Below, one piece after another: positions 1 to 8,602 of a stretch of DNA of 64,000 nt. Each line of letters begins with the position of its first letter. Position 1 is the stretch's first letter. The stretch lies in contig NZ_CP090439.1 of the NCBI RefSeq assembly GCF_021441885.1, forward strand, positions 992,001-1,056,000, given 5' to 3'. The notes beneath the pieces are model-generated. The model did no database searches, was not told where the DNA came from, and was given only the letters and a program-made list of their open reading frames with translations. The position numbers and the translations under genes were made by a program. Origin of the DNA: Vibrio maritimus. GTDB taxonomy: Bacteria > Pseudomonadota > Gammaproteobacteria > Enterobacterales > Vibrionaceae.

Positions 1-132
1 AAAGTGGCTAGCTGGTCCAAAGAAGCCCTCGCGACCAGCTTCACGCTCATAGATCGCCTCTTCAGGGAAATCCGCATGAGCCTGCTTCGAATAAGTCCCC
101 TCGCGATGAGGGAACGTTGGCCATTTACGCAT
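1..132 (-). CDS. hmgA: Homogentisate 1,2-dioxygenase, N-terminal 44 residues (runs off the window)
   Basis: The product opens the ring of homogentisate to maleylacetoacetate, the step after HppD in tyrosine breakdown. Only the first 44 codons are present; they begin MRKWPTFPHREGTYSKQ and include GREGFFGPASHF, which resembles the start of bacterial HmgA. The ATG (130-132) lies inside the last codons of hppD, so the two reading frames overlap by 8 bases. This implies translational coupling in one transcript running leftward. The metal-binding residues lie beyond the window. The family call rests on a short N-terminus plus the hppD neighbour. Confidence 0.8.
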   Translation of the reverse strand, partial: MRKWPTFPHREGTYSKQAHADFPEEAIYEREAGREGFFGPASHF

Positions 133-1210
133 CGTCGGTCACCTCGTTTAATACGCCGCGGCGGATCTGGTCTTCTTCTATCGATTCGAATAGCGCTTTA
201 AAGTTACCTTCCCCAAACCCCTCGTTACCTTTTCGCTGAATGATTTCGAAGAACACCGGACCAATCACGGTTTGAGTAAAGATCTGCAATAAGATGCCAT
301 CCTTCATTGGTGCGCCATCGATAAGAATACGCAGATCTTGCAGACGGCTTACATCCTCGCCATGACCTTTGACTCGAGCGTCGACTTTTTCATAGTAGGT
401 ATCAGGCGTCGGCATAAAGTCCATGCCGCGATCACGCAGTGTTTGTACAGTCTGATAGATATCATCTGTGGTTAACGCAATGTGCTGAATGCCTTCGCCG
501 TTGTACTCTCGGATGAACTCTTCGATCTGCGACTTGTCGTCTGAAGATTCGTTAATAGGAATGCGGATTTTGCCACAAGGAGCCGTCATTGCGCGGCTAA
601 CAAGTCCCGTGAGTTTACCTTCGATGTCGAAGTAGCGAATTTCTCGAAAGTTACCAATGCGTTCGTAGAAGCCCGACCAAACATCCATGTTGCCTTGTTT
701 TACGTTGTGAGTAAGGTGGTCCAATTCATAGAGCCCAACATCTTGCTCAGCTAGGCGTTTTTGTGCATCTGGGTAGAACTTAAAATCCACATCATAGATG
801 CTGCTGCTTCCATAGCGGTCAACAAAGTAAAGCAGGCTCTCACCAATGCCGTAAATCGCAGGAATGCTCAACTCCATAGGACCAATCTCGGTGACATATT
901 GCTCACCACCATTTTCTAACGCATGCGCCATCGCTTTCGCTGCGTCCTCAACTCGAAAAGCCATGCCACAAACCGAAGGACCATGAATACGCGCGAACTC
1001 CTCAGCTTGGCTGTGAGGCTGAGCATTAACAATGAAGTTGATATCGCCTTGACGATAGAGCCAGGCTTCTTTTGAACGATGCTTGGCAATTTCGGCAAAC
1101 CCCAGCGAGTCGAACAGACGTTTCAGATCGTTAATACCGTCATCCGTTGCTGCAGTGTACTCAACGAATTCAAAGCCATCGGTTCCAAGAGGGTTGAAGT
1201 TGATAGTCAT
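125..1210 (-). CDS. hppD: 4-hydroxyphenylpyruvate dioxygenase
   Basis: A cytosolic Fe(II) enzyme that converts 4-hydroxyphenylpyruvate to homogentisate in tyrosine/phenylalanine catabolism. The protein is 361 residues, normal for bacterial HPPD, with two VOC halves. The three expected iron ligands are visible: His in LDHLTHNV (about 165), His in GIQHIAL (about 243) and Glu in FFEIIQRKG (about 322). Two in-frame ATGs lie six bases apart (1216 and 1210). AAGGA is almost touching the first but sits seven bases before the second, so 1210 is preferred. It is first in an operon with hmgA. A TyrR-like palindrome lies about 140 bases upstream. Confidence 0.95.
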   Translation of the reverse strand: MTINFNPLGTDGFEFVEYTAATDDGINDLKRLFDSLGFAEIAKHRSKEAWLYRQGDINFIVNAQPHSQAEEFARIHGPSVCGMAFRVEDAAKAMAHALENGGEQYVTEIGPMELSIPAIYGIGESLLYFVDRYGSSSIYDVDFKFYPDAQKRLAEQDVGLYELDHLTHNVKQGNMDVWSGFYERIGNFREIRYFDIEGKLTGLVSRAMTAPCGKIRIPINESSDDKSQIEEFIREYNGEGIQHIALTTDDIYQTVQTLRDRGMDFMPTPDTYYEKVDARVKGHGEDVSRLQDLRILIDGAPMKDGILLQIFTQTVIGPVFFEIIQRKGNEGFGEGNFKALFESIEEDQIRRGVLNEVTDDA

Positions 1211-1351
1211 GGTCATTTCCTTTTGATAATAAGACGGTCTCCTTCGTTGGAAGACCTTGTTGTAGGGGACATGACTTAAATTTGAGCAAAGTTGAGGGAA
1301 AAGGGAATAGGGTCAAAGCGTTAGACAAAAATGCAGTCAGAGGGTTGTTTC

Positions 1352-1369
1352 TGTAACAAATTTGCTACA
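1352..1369. promoter_or_regulatory. TyrR-box-like palindrome upstream of hppD
   Basis: The sequence TGTAACAAATTTGCTACA keeps the TGTA-N10-TACA arrangement of TyrR boxes (TGTAAA-N6-TTTACA). A weaker partner, TGTAAATGAAATGTTAAA, lies at 1470-1487. Their position in front of a tyrosine-catabolic operon fits TyrR control, but this is inference from pattern and place. Nothing else recognisable was seen between hppD and the terminator at 1554. Confidence 0.4.
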
Positions 1370-1553
1370 AAGCAAATGTCACGGCTAATGTTGAGAACAT
1401 CAGCCAATTAACTTGTTGAAATGAAAAGAAAGCAAAGTGTTGGCGCGTGAAAGAATTGCAGGATGCTGGTGTAAATGAAATGTTAAAGAAGTAAACCTTA
1501 TTGTACACCCAATTAGCTGTGCACTAGTTTCTCTGAAACGGGGAGCATTAAGA

Positions 1554-1589
1554 ATAAAAAAAAGTGGAGTCGTTTGTCCGACTCCACTT
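1554..1589 (-). terminator. Rho-independent terminator of dcuB
   Basis: A perfect 11-bp stem (AAGTGGAGTCG / CGACTCCACTT, loop TTTGTC) is followed on the minus strand by a T run. It lies 25 bases past the dcuB stop codon. Confidence 0.9.
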
Positions 1590-1613
1590 GTTATCACGTT
1601 TTTGGTTGCACTT

Positions 1614-3035
1614 TTACGCCAGTTTTAGCGTCTCACTGCTCAAGCGATTCATGTAGCTGTTTACAGCAAATGCAAGACCTGCAACGGCGATTGCCCATAA
1701 CCAGATAGGAAGCACGCCTGTCGATATCGCATAACCAATAGCTGTTGCGGTAATCACGCCAATGAAACCAGGGATCAGGAAGCTATGGTTAAGGATATAT
1801 TTACCAATCTTAGTGGTACCAGAGCGGTCAAAGGTAATGGCAGCAAGGTCCGATGGGTAGAATGGGAAGAAGTAGTAAGCGTAACAAGCAGGGAGAACGC
1901 CAATTAAGACTTCTGCTGGGATGCCTAACGCGAATCCAAGAGGTAGCATGATGGTCAGTACCGCCGCTTGGCTTTTAAGGAAGACGGACGACACGTACAT
2001 AGCGATCGCGAAGGTCCATGGGTGTGACTTTACTACGTCCTCAACCAAACTGATGATGTAAGGCTTGTTGTAAGCGATGATGGTGTCACTCATCCAAGCG
2101 ATGCCAAAGATGATGATGACCGCGCTCATACCGGCAATGAACACGTTGGTGTTGACGATTTTTTTAGGGTCAACGTTGGTAGTGAGCAAAATAATCGCAC
2201 CGACCGACAGCATTAAGAATTGTAGGGCGGTAGATGTGCTCACACCGTCTGGTAATAAGCCAAGATCTTTACCAAACATCGCCACACAGATAACGGTCAG
2301 AATACCCAGTAAGAAAACAGTAAGACCGCGTTTTGCTGTCTGGTTTTCCTTCATTCCAGCTTCACCAGTACTCGCTTCGCTGGTATCGATAAGCTGCGCT
2401 TTAAACTGAGGATCTTTCATACGCTCAAGAAACTCAGGATCATCGTTCAGCTCTTTACCGCGCTTCAAGCTCCAAGTTGCCGCAATTAAGACGCCTGTAA
2501 GGGTGGCAGGAATGGTCACCATTAACACTTGGCCCAAGGTGATATCAAGGTTGTTTGTCGCTGCTGTTGCCATGACCACGGCTGCTGCCGCTGCAATAGG
2601 GCTTGCAGTGATCCCCATTTGCGAGGCAACCGTTGCAATCGCCATAGGGCGTTCAGGGCGAATACCGCGCTTGATACTTACATCGTAAATAACGGGAAGC
2701 AGTGGATATACCGAGTGACCTGTACCGACCATCACAGTCAGTGAATAGGTACAAAGAGGACCAAGGAAAACCACTTTAGATGGGTGCTTACGAAGCAATT
2801 TTTCAGCGTATTGAACGAGTAGTTTTAGACCGCCTGTTGCTTCAAGCGTTGCGGAAGCTGCAACAACCGCAAGAATAATGAGCATAACGCCAATAGGTGG
2901 CGTCCCGGGAGCAATACCAAAGAAGAAACTAAGAATAGAAACGCCGAGACCGCCCAATAAACCGAAGGCGATACCGCCGTAGCGTATACCTACAAAAATG
3001 ACTGCCAGAAGCAGCAGCATGTGAACATAAAACAT
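1614..3035 (-). CDS. dcuB: Anaerobic C4-dicarboxylate transporter, DcuB type
   Basis: An inner-membrane carrier of the Dcu family, which exchanges fumarate, malate or aspartate for succinate, mainly in anaerobic growth. The 473 residues form about a dozen hydrophobic segments. Family-typical stretches are VVAASATLEATGG, GTGHSVYPLLPVIYDV, IRPERPMA and, near the C-terminus, FYPSDLAAITFDRSGTTKIGKYILNHSF. These match DcuB better than DcuA as I remember them. A central hydrophilic loop (about 210-240) is longer than in the E. coli proteins. The ATG at 3035 has AAAAGGAG at proper spacing; an upstream in-frame ATG at 3068 lacks one. It is a single gene with its own terminator. No fumarase or aspartase neighbour is present. 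Confidence 0.88.
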   Translation of the reverse strand: MFYVHMLLLLAVIFVGIRYGGIAFGLLGGLGVSILSFFFGIAPGTPPIGVMLIILAVVAASATLEATGGLKLLVQYAEKLLRKHPSKVVFLGPLCTYSLTVMVGTGHSVYPLLPVIYDVSIKRGIRPERPMAIATVASQMGITASPIAAAAAVVMATAATNNLDITLGQVLMVTIPATLTGVLIAATWSLKRGKELNDDPEFLERMKDPQFKAQLIDTSEASTGEAGMKENQTAKRGLTVFLLGILTVICVAMFGKDLGLLPDGVSTSTALQFLMLSVGAIILLTTNVDPKKIVNTNVFIAGMSAVIIIFGIAWMSDTIIAYNKPYIISLVEDVVKSHPWTFAIAMYVSSVFLKSQAAVLTIMLPLGFALGIPAEVLIGVLPACYAYYFFPFYPSDLAAITFDRSGTTKIGKYILNHSFLIPGFIGVITATAIGYAISTGVLPIWLWAIAVAGLAFAVNSYMNRLSSETLKLA

Positions 3036-3192
3036 AACAACTCCTTTTAATAGCGACAGAGTTATCATGCGCCCGTATGCAGTATCAAATACTGATCTAG
3101 ATACGGAAAATCGCCCATATTTAAACGAGTGTGCAAATTTCTACACAAGGTCACATTGTTGCTGGATTGTCATATATGTGATTGAAATGAAA

Positions 3193-3221
3193 TAAAAAAG
3201 AGGAGCCATGTAGCTCCGCTT
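3193..3221 (-). terminator. Terminator of the ABC exporter gene
   Basis: GGAGC/GCTCC core stem (3202-3206 with 3213-3217), extended past one mismatch and followed on the minus strand by CTTTTTTA. It begins just after the exporter's stop codon. Confidence 0.7.
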
Positions 3222-3227
3222 TTCTGT

Positions 3228-5081
3228 CTACGCGACGTTGCTATCGTCTTTGTCTTCAGCGCCAATAAAGCCGCCGGTCTGGTGTGCCCAAAGTTGGGCA
3301 TACACCCCACCTAGTTCCACCAGTTCTTTGTGGCTACCTTGCTCGATGACTTCGCCTTTATCAAGTACGATAAGGCGGTCCATCGCAGCGATGGTCGACA
3401 GGCGGTGAGCGATAGCGATGACCGTTTTGCCTTCCATGAGCTCGTTAAGACTCTCTTGAATAGCGGCTTCTACCTCGGAGTCGAGCGCTGAGGTGGCTTC
3501 ATCCAAAATCAGTATCGGCGCATTCTTGAGTAGCACTCGTGAAATCGCTATACGCTGGCGCTGACCTCCGGAAAGCTTGACGCCTCGTTCACCAACCTGA
3601 GCGTCATAACCTTCGTTGCCAAACGGGTCGGTAAGCGTTTCGATAAACTCATGCGCGTGCGCTTGTTTGGTTGCCGCAAGCAGCTCTTCTTCGCTCGCAT
3701 CTGGTTTACCATATAAGATGTTGTCGCGAATAGAGCGGTGCAGCAGTGACGTATCTTGTGTCACCATACCAATCTTGCTTCGCAGCGAGTCTTGAGTCAC
3801 TTTTGAGATTGACTGCCCATCAATGCGAATATTGCCCCCTTCTACATCGTGGAAACGCAGAAGCAGGTTCACAAGCGTTGACTTACCCGCACCCGAACGC
3901 CCAACCAAGCCAACTTTCTCACCCGGCTTGATGTTCAGATTAAGATTACTGATTACCCCTTTGTTTTCACCATAGTGGAAACTCACGTCATCAAAGTCGA
4001 TACCACCTTGGTCAACAACGATAGGCTTCGCGTCCTTTTCATCTTTAATATCAATGGGCTTCGAGAGCGTTTTCATGCCGTCCACAACCGTACCCATGTT
4101 TTCAAACAGGGCACCGACTTCCCACATGATCCACATCGACATACCATTGATACGTAACGCCAAACCAATCGCAATCGCGATCGCACCGACTGAGATAGCG
4201 TCATCCATCCAAAGATAGATAGAGATAGAGGTAACCGTAAACAGCAATACATAGTTGGTAAACTCAACAGCGACATCAAAACCTGTCACCAAGCGCATTT
4301 GACGATAGACCGTATCCAAGAATCCCTTCATACCTTTCTCGGCATACTCTGTCTCACGATCGGTGTGCGAGAAGAGTTTGACAGTAGAGATATTGGTATA
4401 GCTATCGACGATGCGTCCTGTCATGGTTGAGCGGGCATCCGCTTGCTCCGTCGCGACCTTTTTCAGTTTAGGCACAAAGTAGATCTGGATGCCGATGTAG
4501 GCACAAAGCCAAACCAGCATCGGCATCATGAGTCGCCAATCCGCTGCAGCCAGCATCACTAAGATCGATGTGAAGTAGACCGACACATAAACAAATACGT
4601 CAGCCGTTTTCATCACGGTTTCACGAACGGCGAGTGCGGTTTGCATCACCTTAGTTGCAATTCGTCCTGCGAAGTCATCTTGATAGAAGGAGAGACTTTG
4701 CTTAAGCAGGTAACGGTGCGCCTGCCAACGGATCGCCATTGGGTAGTTGCCAAGCAGAGTCTGGTGCACCAACAAGGAGGCGATTAATAGAATGGTAGGC
4801 AGTACCACAAGCACACAAAAGCCGACCCAAAACAGGGTGTGTCCGTTTTCAGACAAGAAGGTTTGAGGGTCGCTCGCTGTCAACCAATCGACTATTTGAC
4901 CCATAAAGCCAAACAGCATCACCTCTGCGATCGCAATGACGGTCGAGAACAGTGACATTAGAATAATGGGCTTTTCAAAGCCCCGAGTGTAGTAACGACA
5001 GAAGGCGAGTATGCCCTCTGGCGGCTTCTCAGGATCTTGCTTTGGAAAAGCTTCGGTAAATTTTTCAAAGCGTTTAAACAT
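3228..5081 (-). CDS. ABC exporter with fused membrane and ATPase domains
   Basis: A 617-residue half-transporter of the MsbA/multidrug/lipid exporter type that would work as a dimer in the inner membrane. The membrane domain (about 35-325) is followed by a complete nucleotide-binding domain: Walker A GRSGAGKST (394-402), signature LSGGQ (503-507), Walker B ILILDE (523-528) and switch His559. All catalytic residues are intact. The substrate cannot be read from sequence. The start has AGGTG six bases upstream. The gene stands alone with its own terminator, and no partner membrane-fusion or outer-membrane channel gene is near. Confidence 0.9.
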   Translation of the reverse strand: MFKRFEKFTEAFPKQDPEKPPEGILAFCRYYTRGFEKPIILMSLFSTVIAIAEVMLFGFMGQIVDWLTASDPQTFLSENGHTLFWVGFCVLVVLPTILLIASLLVHQTLLGNYPMAIRWQAHRYLLKQSLSFYQDDFAGRIATKVMQTALAVRETVMKTADVFVYVSVYFTSILVMLAAADWRLMMPMLVWLCAYIGIQIYFVPKLKKVATEQADARSTMTGRIVDSYTNISTVKLFSHTDRETEYAEKGMKGFLDTVYRQMRLVTGFDVAVEFTNYVLLFTVTSISIYLWMDDAISVGAIAIAIGLALRINGMSMWIMWEVGALFENMGTVVDGMKTLSKPIDIKDEKDAKPIVVDQGGIDFDDVSFHYGENKGVISNLNLNIKPGEKVGLVGRSGAGKSTLVNLLLRFHDVEGGNIRIDGQSISKVTQDSLRSKIGMVTQDTSLLHRSIRDNILYGKPDASEEELLAATKQAHAHEFIETLTDPFGNEGYDAQVGERGVKLSGGQRQRIAISRVLLKNAPILILDEATSALDSEVEAAIQESLNELMEGKTVIAIAHRLSTIAAMDRLIVLDKGEVIEQGSHKELVELGGVYAQLWAHQTGGFIGAEDKDDSNVA

Positions 5082-5434
5082 GATTCACCTAGTAACGTTG
5101 TAAAGTACCTCAGTTTTAAAGGGGCACTTTCAAGAAGAGACAAGAAAACCTCCAATCCGCTTTTGAAGTCATGGGATTAGAGTAAATAGTAAGAGCGTTA
5201 TTGTTTTGATTTTACATAGCGAATGTTCCGTTTCGCAGGTTAGAACACATGAAAGAGATCTGACGAATCAGATGATGACAAGTGTATAGCTTTTAACCAT
5301 CTCTCTCAATAACTGCCACAGATAAACACTCTATTTTCGTGGTCGCTCGGAATAATAATCCACAATTTGGTGCATATTTTTCATTTATGCCTGACTTTTG
5401 TGCAGGAATATTTGCGGTTTTTCTGTCATCTTGC

Positions 5435-5454
5435 AGTAAACATTCTTGTTTACT
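5435..5454. promoter_or_regulatory. Perfect 7-bp inverted repeat upstream of ctlX
   Basis: AGTAAACATTCTTGTTTACT is a perfect inverted repeat with a six-base centre, about 95 bases before the ctlX start, in an AT-rich 467-base gap (5082-5548) between divergent genes. It has the form of a dimeric repressor or activator site. No neighbouring regulator gene is obvious. I saw no RNA gene or small ORF in the rest of the gap. Confidence 0.45.
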
Positions 5455-5548
5455 CTGTGATTCAATTCAGTATTCAGTAAATTAATATTTAACACGTTAT
5501 TTACAATTTAAGGATTGTTGAAAACATTTCTAGTTAAGTGGATGTTCT

Positions 5549-6574
5549 ATGAATCACGGAATGACAGCACGCAGCGATCTCAGTTTTGTCGACCAAGACG
5601 AAATCAACCAAAGCAAAGTAGTCCGAGTAGGGAAGTCGGTTCAAAACGCCAATTGTGTGGTTATGGTACCGCCGAAAGAGTTTGGTTTTAACGCAGAGAC
5701 CGCCGCGGACAATGAATTTCAGCATCAAGTTGACCTTGATGCGAGCTCAGTGAAGCAAAAAGCGATGTCTGAGTTCAACGCTATGGTTGAAGGGCTTCGT
5801 AAAGAAGGCGTGCAAGTAGTAGAGTTTGACTACCCGTCTGAAGCCAAAGAAACGCCGGATGCTGTGTTTCCGAATAACTGGTTTAGCACGACCCATGATG
5901 GTGCATTCTTTACCTTCCCAATGGCCTGTGAGAATCGCCAGCGAGAGGTGAGACCTGATGCACTGATAAGCAGCTTAAACGCTGCGGGTAGGCAGGTGGT
6001 TTCGACAGATAATCTGCTTGGGTACATTGACCAAGGCGCGTTTCTCGAAAGCACAGGCGTTATGGTGAAAGACCACATCAACAAAACCATCTATGCGGCG
6101 CTATCTCAGCGCTGTGAGCGTGAAGCCCTTGAGGATTACGCTAAACGCATTAGTTACCATCGAGTGGTTTCCTTCCAGACTGCGCTACCATCAGGACAAC
6201 CGATTTATCACACCAACGTGATGATGGCGATCGGAGAGTACTTTGCGGTGATATGTTCAGAGGTCATCCCTGAATACGAGAGACGTTTTGTGGTTAAGTC
6301 ACTTGCGAACAGTAAACAGGTTATTGATATAAGCCTGGAACAAGTAAACCAATTCTGTGGCAACATCCTGCAATTGGAGACAGTGAATGGTGATAAGGTG
6401 ATTGCCATGTCGCAATCAGCCTTTAACGCCTTTACTCCTGCTCAAAAACAGCAGCTCGCCACTCACGGGAAATTACTGCCATTTGACGTATCTACCATAG
6501 AAAGTATTGGTGGTGGAAGCGTTCGATGTATGTTGGGTGAAGTCTTCTTGCCGACTCGCTCCCAAGCGTTATAG
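5549..6574 (+). CDS. ctlX: Citrulline utilization hydrolase CtlX (amidinotransferase fold)
   Basis: A guanidino-group-modifying enzyme of the arginine deiminase/amidinotransferase superfamily. CtlX-type proteins are tied to citrulline use. The 341 residues contain the substrate-binding stretch FPNNWFSTTHDG (107-118), Glu167 in FLESTG, His221 in YHTNVMM and the nucleophile Cys327 in GGGSVRCML, so the Cys-His-Glu set is complete. The gene is monocistronic, with a perfect hairpin after the stop and a perfect inverted repeat in its promoter region. It could act on arginine or another guanidino compound; the family name is better supported than the exact substrate. Confidence 0.85.
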   Translation: MNHGMTARSDLSFVDQDEINQSKVVRVGKSVQNANCVVMVPPKEFGFNAETAADNEFQHQVDLDASSVKQKAMSEFNAMVEGLRKEGVQVVEFDYPSEAKETPDAVFPNNWFSTTHDGAFFTFPMACENRQREVRPDALISSLNAAGRQVVSTDNLLGYIDQGAFLESTGVMVKDHINKTIYAALSQRCEREALEDYAKRISYHRVVSFQTALPSGQPIYHTNVMMAIGEYFAVICSEVIPEYERRFVVKSLANSKQVIDISLEQVNQFCGNILQLETVNGDKVIAMSQSAFNAFTPAQKQQLATHGKLLPFDVSTIESIGGGSVRCMLGEVFLPTRSQAL

Positions 6575-6583
6575 ATGCCCCCT

Positions 6584-6608
6584 AATCAGCCCATTCTATG
6601 GGCTGATT
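6584..6608 (+). terminator. Hairpin after ctlX
   Basis: Perfect 10-bp stem AATCAGCCCA / TGGGCTGATT with a five-base loop, ten bases after the ctlX stop. The following tract is only moderately T-rich, so termination may be partial. Confidence 0.65.
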
Positions 6609-6914
6609 GTTATCCCTTCTCTTCACTATTCTGAACCAGATAATCAAACGAGCGTTCTGACGTTCGTACACAAAACTCCATTACTCTTTTCGCCTAACTT
6701 TAATTTGGTCTATCGCTGTAGCTTAGACTTCAAGTACTCGTGTCGTCATAGTGAAACTGTTGTTTTAGCAACTAGAATGAAGGTGAGCAATAGAGTTATA
6801 CGTCATCTCATTAACTAATAGTTATCTTAATGGTGATTAATTGAGTGCTACAAGTTAACGAAGGAATGGTCGATACTAACTCCATCAAAACGACACATCC
6901 TAAGTGAGGCTGAG
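6609..6914. other. Intergenic stretch without a recognised gene
   Basis: About 300 bases between the ctlX hairpin and the ankyrin gene. An open frame crosses it but lacks a ribosome site and shows no protein-like composition. It presumably holds the ankyrin-gene promoter; nothing more specific is visible. Confidence 0.5.
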
Positions 6915-7862
6915 ATGAACTTACCGAAACTCCATCAATCGATTATTTCTGGTGACTACGACACCTTTATTGCGCTGATTGAACAAGGTGCTGACGTGAA
7001 TCAGTTGGATAGTGAAATGGGTAACTCACCGCTTCACATTGCGTCGCAGCAGTCGTCGGCAAAGTGGGCGTTGGCGTTGATTGATGCCGGTGCGTTTATC
7101 AACTTACAAACGCCAAAACATGGTGTGACACCTCTGATGGTGGCGGTTTGGCATCGTAAGCCAGAGGTGGTAACAGCGCTACTTGCTCAGCCTTTAATTA
7201 ATACTGAAATCATTTCAACGTTCGGGCTAAAAGCCGCCGATTTGACCGAGTTCGGCGCAAGCGAGGAAGACAAGTTTGGCATGCAACAAGCTAACCAACT
7301 TAAGCAGATCTTTGTTGACTACAACGCACGTCGTTTACAGCACGAATCTTCACTGAGTGCCTATCAAATTGTGACAGATTCGGCGCTGTCAGATGAGCAA
7401 AAAGCGGCAAAGCTAAATGCACTTGAAGACTGGTCGTCGTTAAATACGACGTCTGCGGTTACAGCTTCTGGTAATGACGAACACACTGCGGTAATGATTG
7501 CTGCTCGAGATGGTTTGGTGGAATCTTTGAACATTCTAATGGAGCACGGTGGTGATCAGACGATCCCCGATCATTACATGAAGGCAATCCCGCTTCATAA
7601 AGCGGCATATAACGGCAGAACCAACGTAATAAAACTGTTAGCACAGTACCCTGGATTCAAAGAAACCTTGAATGCGCAAGGCCCGAATAATGGCTATACG
7701 CCGCTGCATGACGCCATCTGGCACGGTCATACAGAGGCTGCAAAAGTACTGATCGAAGCAGGTGCAAATACAGAGTTAGTGAGCTTTGATGGCAAAACAC
7801 CGCTCGAGCTTGCGAGAGAATACCAATACCAAGATATCGTCGAGTTGTTGGAGAAAAACTAA
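6915..7862 (+). CDS. Ankyrin-repeat protein
   Basis: A 315-residue protein made almost entirely of ankyrin repeats: MGNSPLHIASQ, HGVTPLMVAVW, EHTAVMIAARDG, KAIPLHKAAYNGRTNVIKLL, NNGYTPLHDAIWHGHTEAAKVL and FDGKTPLELAREYQ. A less regular helical segment (about 120-180) separates the two repeat blocks. No signal peptide or membrane segment is seen, so it is likely cytosolic and protein-binding. Its stop codon overlaps the start of the next (frameshifted) flavoprotein gene by one base (TAATG), implying co-translation and a functional link with that flavoprotein. GTGAGG precedes the start. Confidence 0.88.
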   Translation: MNLPKLHQSIISGDYDTFIALIEQGADVNQLDSEMGNSPLHIASQQSSAKWALALIDAGAFINLQTPKHGVTPLMVAVWHRKPEVVTALLAQPLINTEIISTFGLKAADLTEFGASEEDKFGMQQANQLKQIFVDYNARRLQHESSLSAYQIVTDSALSDEQKAAKLNALEDWSSLNTTSAVTASGNDEHTAVMIAARDGLVESLNILMEHGGDQTIPDHYMKAIPLHKAAYNGRTNVIKLLAQYPGFKETLNAQGPNNGYTPLHDAIWHGHTEAAKVLIEAGANTELVSFDGKTPLELAREYQYQDIVELLEKN

Positions 7863-8529
7863 TGAACGTACTTATTGTCTATTGGCATCCGGAACCAAAC
7901 AGCTTTAACGGTGCTATGTTTCGACGCGCCATTGAGAGCTTTGAGGCCGCAGGGCACGAAGTAAAAACTTCTGATTTGCACGAGATGAATTTTAATCCTG
8001 TGTCGGACGACATAATTTCTCCGATGTTAACGACGCTGAGTTCTTCAAACAGCAACTAGAGGAAATGCACGCCAGTGAGACGGAGACTTTCTCCTCAGAA
8101 ATCGAAGCTGAGATCAAAAAGCTAGAGTGGAGTGACTTAGTGATCTTTCAGTTCCCTCTCTGGTGGTTCGGTATGCCCGCAATGTTAAAAGGATGGGTTG
8201 ATCGAGTGTTTGCAATGGGTCGCGTTTATGGCGGCGGACGCTTTTATGAAAATGGCGTGTTTAAAGGCAAAAAAGCCACGCTCAGTGTGACCATGGGCGG
8301 ACCTCAAGACTTGTACGTAAAAGACGGTTGGAATGGCGATCTCGACGCGATTCTGCGACCGATTCACCGAGGCGTGTTTGAGTTTACAGGGTTCTCAGTA
8401 TTGGAGCCGCAGAAGGTATTTGGTCCTGCTCGAATGTCACAAGAAGAGCGTTCTGATGAGTTGGAGCGTTATGGACAGCGCTTAGCGGCGATTTTTGATG
8501 AATCTCCAATTGATGTTGGTCATTACTGA
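7862..8529 (+). pseudogene. NAD(P)H quinone-reductase-type flavoprotein, split by a -1 frameshift
   Basis: The gene encodes a flavodoxin-like NAD(P)H dehydrogenase of the MdaB/Kef-associated reductase family (two-electron quinone reduction with FAD/FMN). The first frame (7862-8059) gives MNVLIVYWHPEPNSFNGAM and on to NFNPVSD, then drifts into non-family residues and stops. The second frame resumes with the sequence NFSDVNDAEFFKQQLEEM and continues through FPLWWFGMPAMLKGWVDRV to 8529. Adding one base near 8008 (TCGGAC[C]GACAT) restores SDRHNFSD and one frame of about 222 residues. The rest of the protein looks intact, so the lesion is recent or a sequencing error. The C-terminal part alone lacks the N-terminal flavin-binding strand. 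Confidence 0.85.
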
Positions 8530-8602
8530 TAATGTAGCGTGGCGGTGTTTCTGACATCCGCCGTCGCCGAGCATTGACCAGTGTTTTAAAGGTAAGCAGC
8601 AC

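Noticed and set aside
2077..2409. 110-codon open frame antisense to dcuB
   Set aside because: It is the shadow of a membrane-protein gene; the intact DcuB family match is on the other strand.
3130..3147. TGTG...CACA arrangement upstream of dcuB, resembling a CRP or FNR site
   Set aside because: The spacing is TGTG-N10-CACA, two bases longer than a CRP site, and no FNR TTGAT-N4-ATCAA pattern was seen.
6507..6818. 103-codon open frame after ctlX
   Set aside because: It begins inside ctlX in another frame, has no ribosome site and its composition is not protein-like.
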